A stretch of DNA of 64,000 nt from Beaufortia kweichowensis (lineage: Eukaryota; Chordata; Actinopteri; Cypriniformes; Gastromyzontidae): positions 4,746,492-4,810,491 of the forward strand of contig CM032804.1 of the NCBI GenBank assembly GCA_019155185.1. Reading direction: 5' to 3'. Shown piece by piece: positions 63,001 to 64,000 of this stretch. The notes below the pieces were generated by a model. That model did not search any database. It was not told where the DNA came from and saw nothing but the letters and a program-made list of their open reading frames with translations. Made by a program: the position numbers and the translations under genes. Position 1 is the first letter of the stretch. Every line of letters starts with the position of its first letter.

Positions 63001-64000
63001 CCGCAGAAAGTTCCGGCGGTTCCGCCAACCGTTCCCGAGGTTCCACGTACTTTTCCTTCCGCCCCACGAAACAACAGGATTTTCCAGGAAACGTCAGTTT
63101 GGGAGGGTGTGATTCCCTGCCGATCGTTTTCGCTCTTACCAGTAAACACCATGACTCACGGCTCTGCTATGCTCTCCATTTCCTTTACATAATATCCCTG
63201 TGAAAGCGCCGCTACACTGTGGAATACAGTGGGCTGGAACCAAAGGAGACGGAGCTCTCCACCTCCCTGTGGAAAAACAGTGCCGAGTCTCTGAGAGAAG
63301 CTTTCTCCAGCTCGCTCGCGCAGGAACGTAGCAGCTGGCCGTGAAGTGGAGCAGCACGTCTGTTATGTGCTGAGCCTAAACAGTTTAACCATTGGAGTAA
63401 AAGAGGGAAACAAACAACAAGGCCAAGCCAGCACTCCATTTATCATTGGAACACAAGCACTTGGCTTTGAAGTGTTGTTTGGTTTAGCCCAAGGCCTGAA
63501 TTCACTACTTTTCATAAGCGGTCAAAACAAGGGAATCTCACATTCTCACATGTACCAACATGGCAACTGTGGCGTTAAATTCCATGAGAGGAGGTACTTT
63601 GTAGGTTGTTTTTGAGAATGTTCACAATTTCAAGGCTCAAATATGCACTTACCCAGCCGTATTGCTTGGGGAGCCTAGAAAGAACGTCATCCTTGTAACA
63701 GCCCAAGCATGCAGTACAGCAAACATATTTGTGCGAGCCAGAGGTTTAGTCAGTAATGATCTGCCTCGTTTGTTTTATTGGGTTCAGATATAATGAAATT
63801 CATTATTTGTAACGCAAGTAATATGACTCTAAGACATGTTGTAGTTTACATCATGGTTTGTAGTGGATGGGGAAACGTTGCAATATTTGGCAATTAACAG
63901 TTTGACAAAGGCAATCATTTCCACTGTACCCGAGAAACCAGATCATGTGTTTACTGTTAATCTTTTCTGTAAGTAAAGACATAAAGGTTAATGCTGGGTT
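60026..64000 (+). other. putative mafk intron 1 (incomplete)
   Basis: No bZIP-coding exon or other recognisable gene is present. A CpG-dense stretch at about 60,680 to 60,800 (CCGCGCGGAG, CGGCGCCGTGAACGCGCGC) suggests the CpG island continues past the first exon. Another moderate-GC block lies at about 62,950 to 63,350. Confidence 0.45.
62950..63350 (+). promoter_or_regulatory. GC-rich intronic block, possible alternative promoter
   Basis: A balanced block with several TTCCGGCGG/TTCCGCC words, a GGATTTTCC Rel-like site and a TGACTCA AP-1/NF-E2 core (63,152 to 63,158) in otherwise AT-rich DNA. Small Maf genes are known for alternative first exons, so this could be one, or an enhancer. No frame or clear splice donor is visible. 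Confidence 0.3.

Noticed and set aside
62750..63615. several 70 to 95-codon open frames near the right end as possible mafk coding exons
   Set aside because: None shows a bZIP basic region, leucine heptads or the Maf extended homology region, so the coding part must lie outside the window.
1..64000. tRNA, rRNA, CRISPR or bacterial-type operons
   Set aside because: No cloverleaf, rRNA core or direct-repeat array was seen; the intron-rich genes show a vertebrate nuclear genome.

Overview
The window is vertebrate genomic DNA: AT-rich, with long introns, GT-AG splice sites, non-autonomous DNA transposons and tRNA-SINE-type tails. The repeat families and exon structures point to a teleost fish, probably a cypriniform; the species cannot be fixed from the sequence. 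Gene content is that of the conserved UNCX-MICALL2-INTS1-MAFK block (human 7p22.3, from memory).

Layout. Positions 1 to about 18,060 hold no recognisable gene. This stretch has many homeodomain-type TAAT/ATTA clusters, a perfect DR1 nuclear-receptor site and a POU octamer beside an 8-bp TAATT dyad; it is best read as part of a developmental regulatory desert. From 18,975 to 27,609 (minus strand) lies a complete 18-exon micall2 gene (822 aa; CH, LIM and bMERB domains). From 29,966 to 32,209 (minus strand) is an intact three-exon paired-like homeobox gene (265 aa) with a divergent unc-4/UNCX-type homeodomain and a C-terminal OAR-like motif. This gene is the main surprise, because I know of no homeobox gene between MICALL2 and INTS1 in mammals. 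Positions 32,560 to 39,700 are non-coding. From 39,950 to 56,493 (minus strand) is a complete ints1 gene, resolved into 47 coding exons that join into a 2,190-aa frame. One of its introns has a GC-AG boundary and one splice junction is uncertain. A divergent plus-strand promoter and non-coding first exon at about 59,770 to 60,025 probably belong to mafk, whose coding exons would lie beyond the right edge.

How the genes relate. They do not form a pathway: micall2 is a Rab/actin adaptor, ints1 the scaffold of the Integrator complex, and mafk a small Maf transcription factor. The developmental logic probably lies in the homeobox gene and the flanking non-coding elements. A near-perfect CRE-type Maf recognition element sits just upstream of the putative mafk first exon, which suggests possible feedback control.

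Basis. Exon coordinates were read by hand from splice signals and reading-frame continuity. Family assignments rest on remembered protein sequences; no database search was made.
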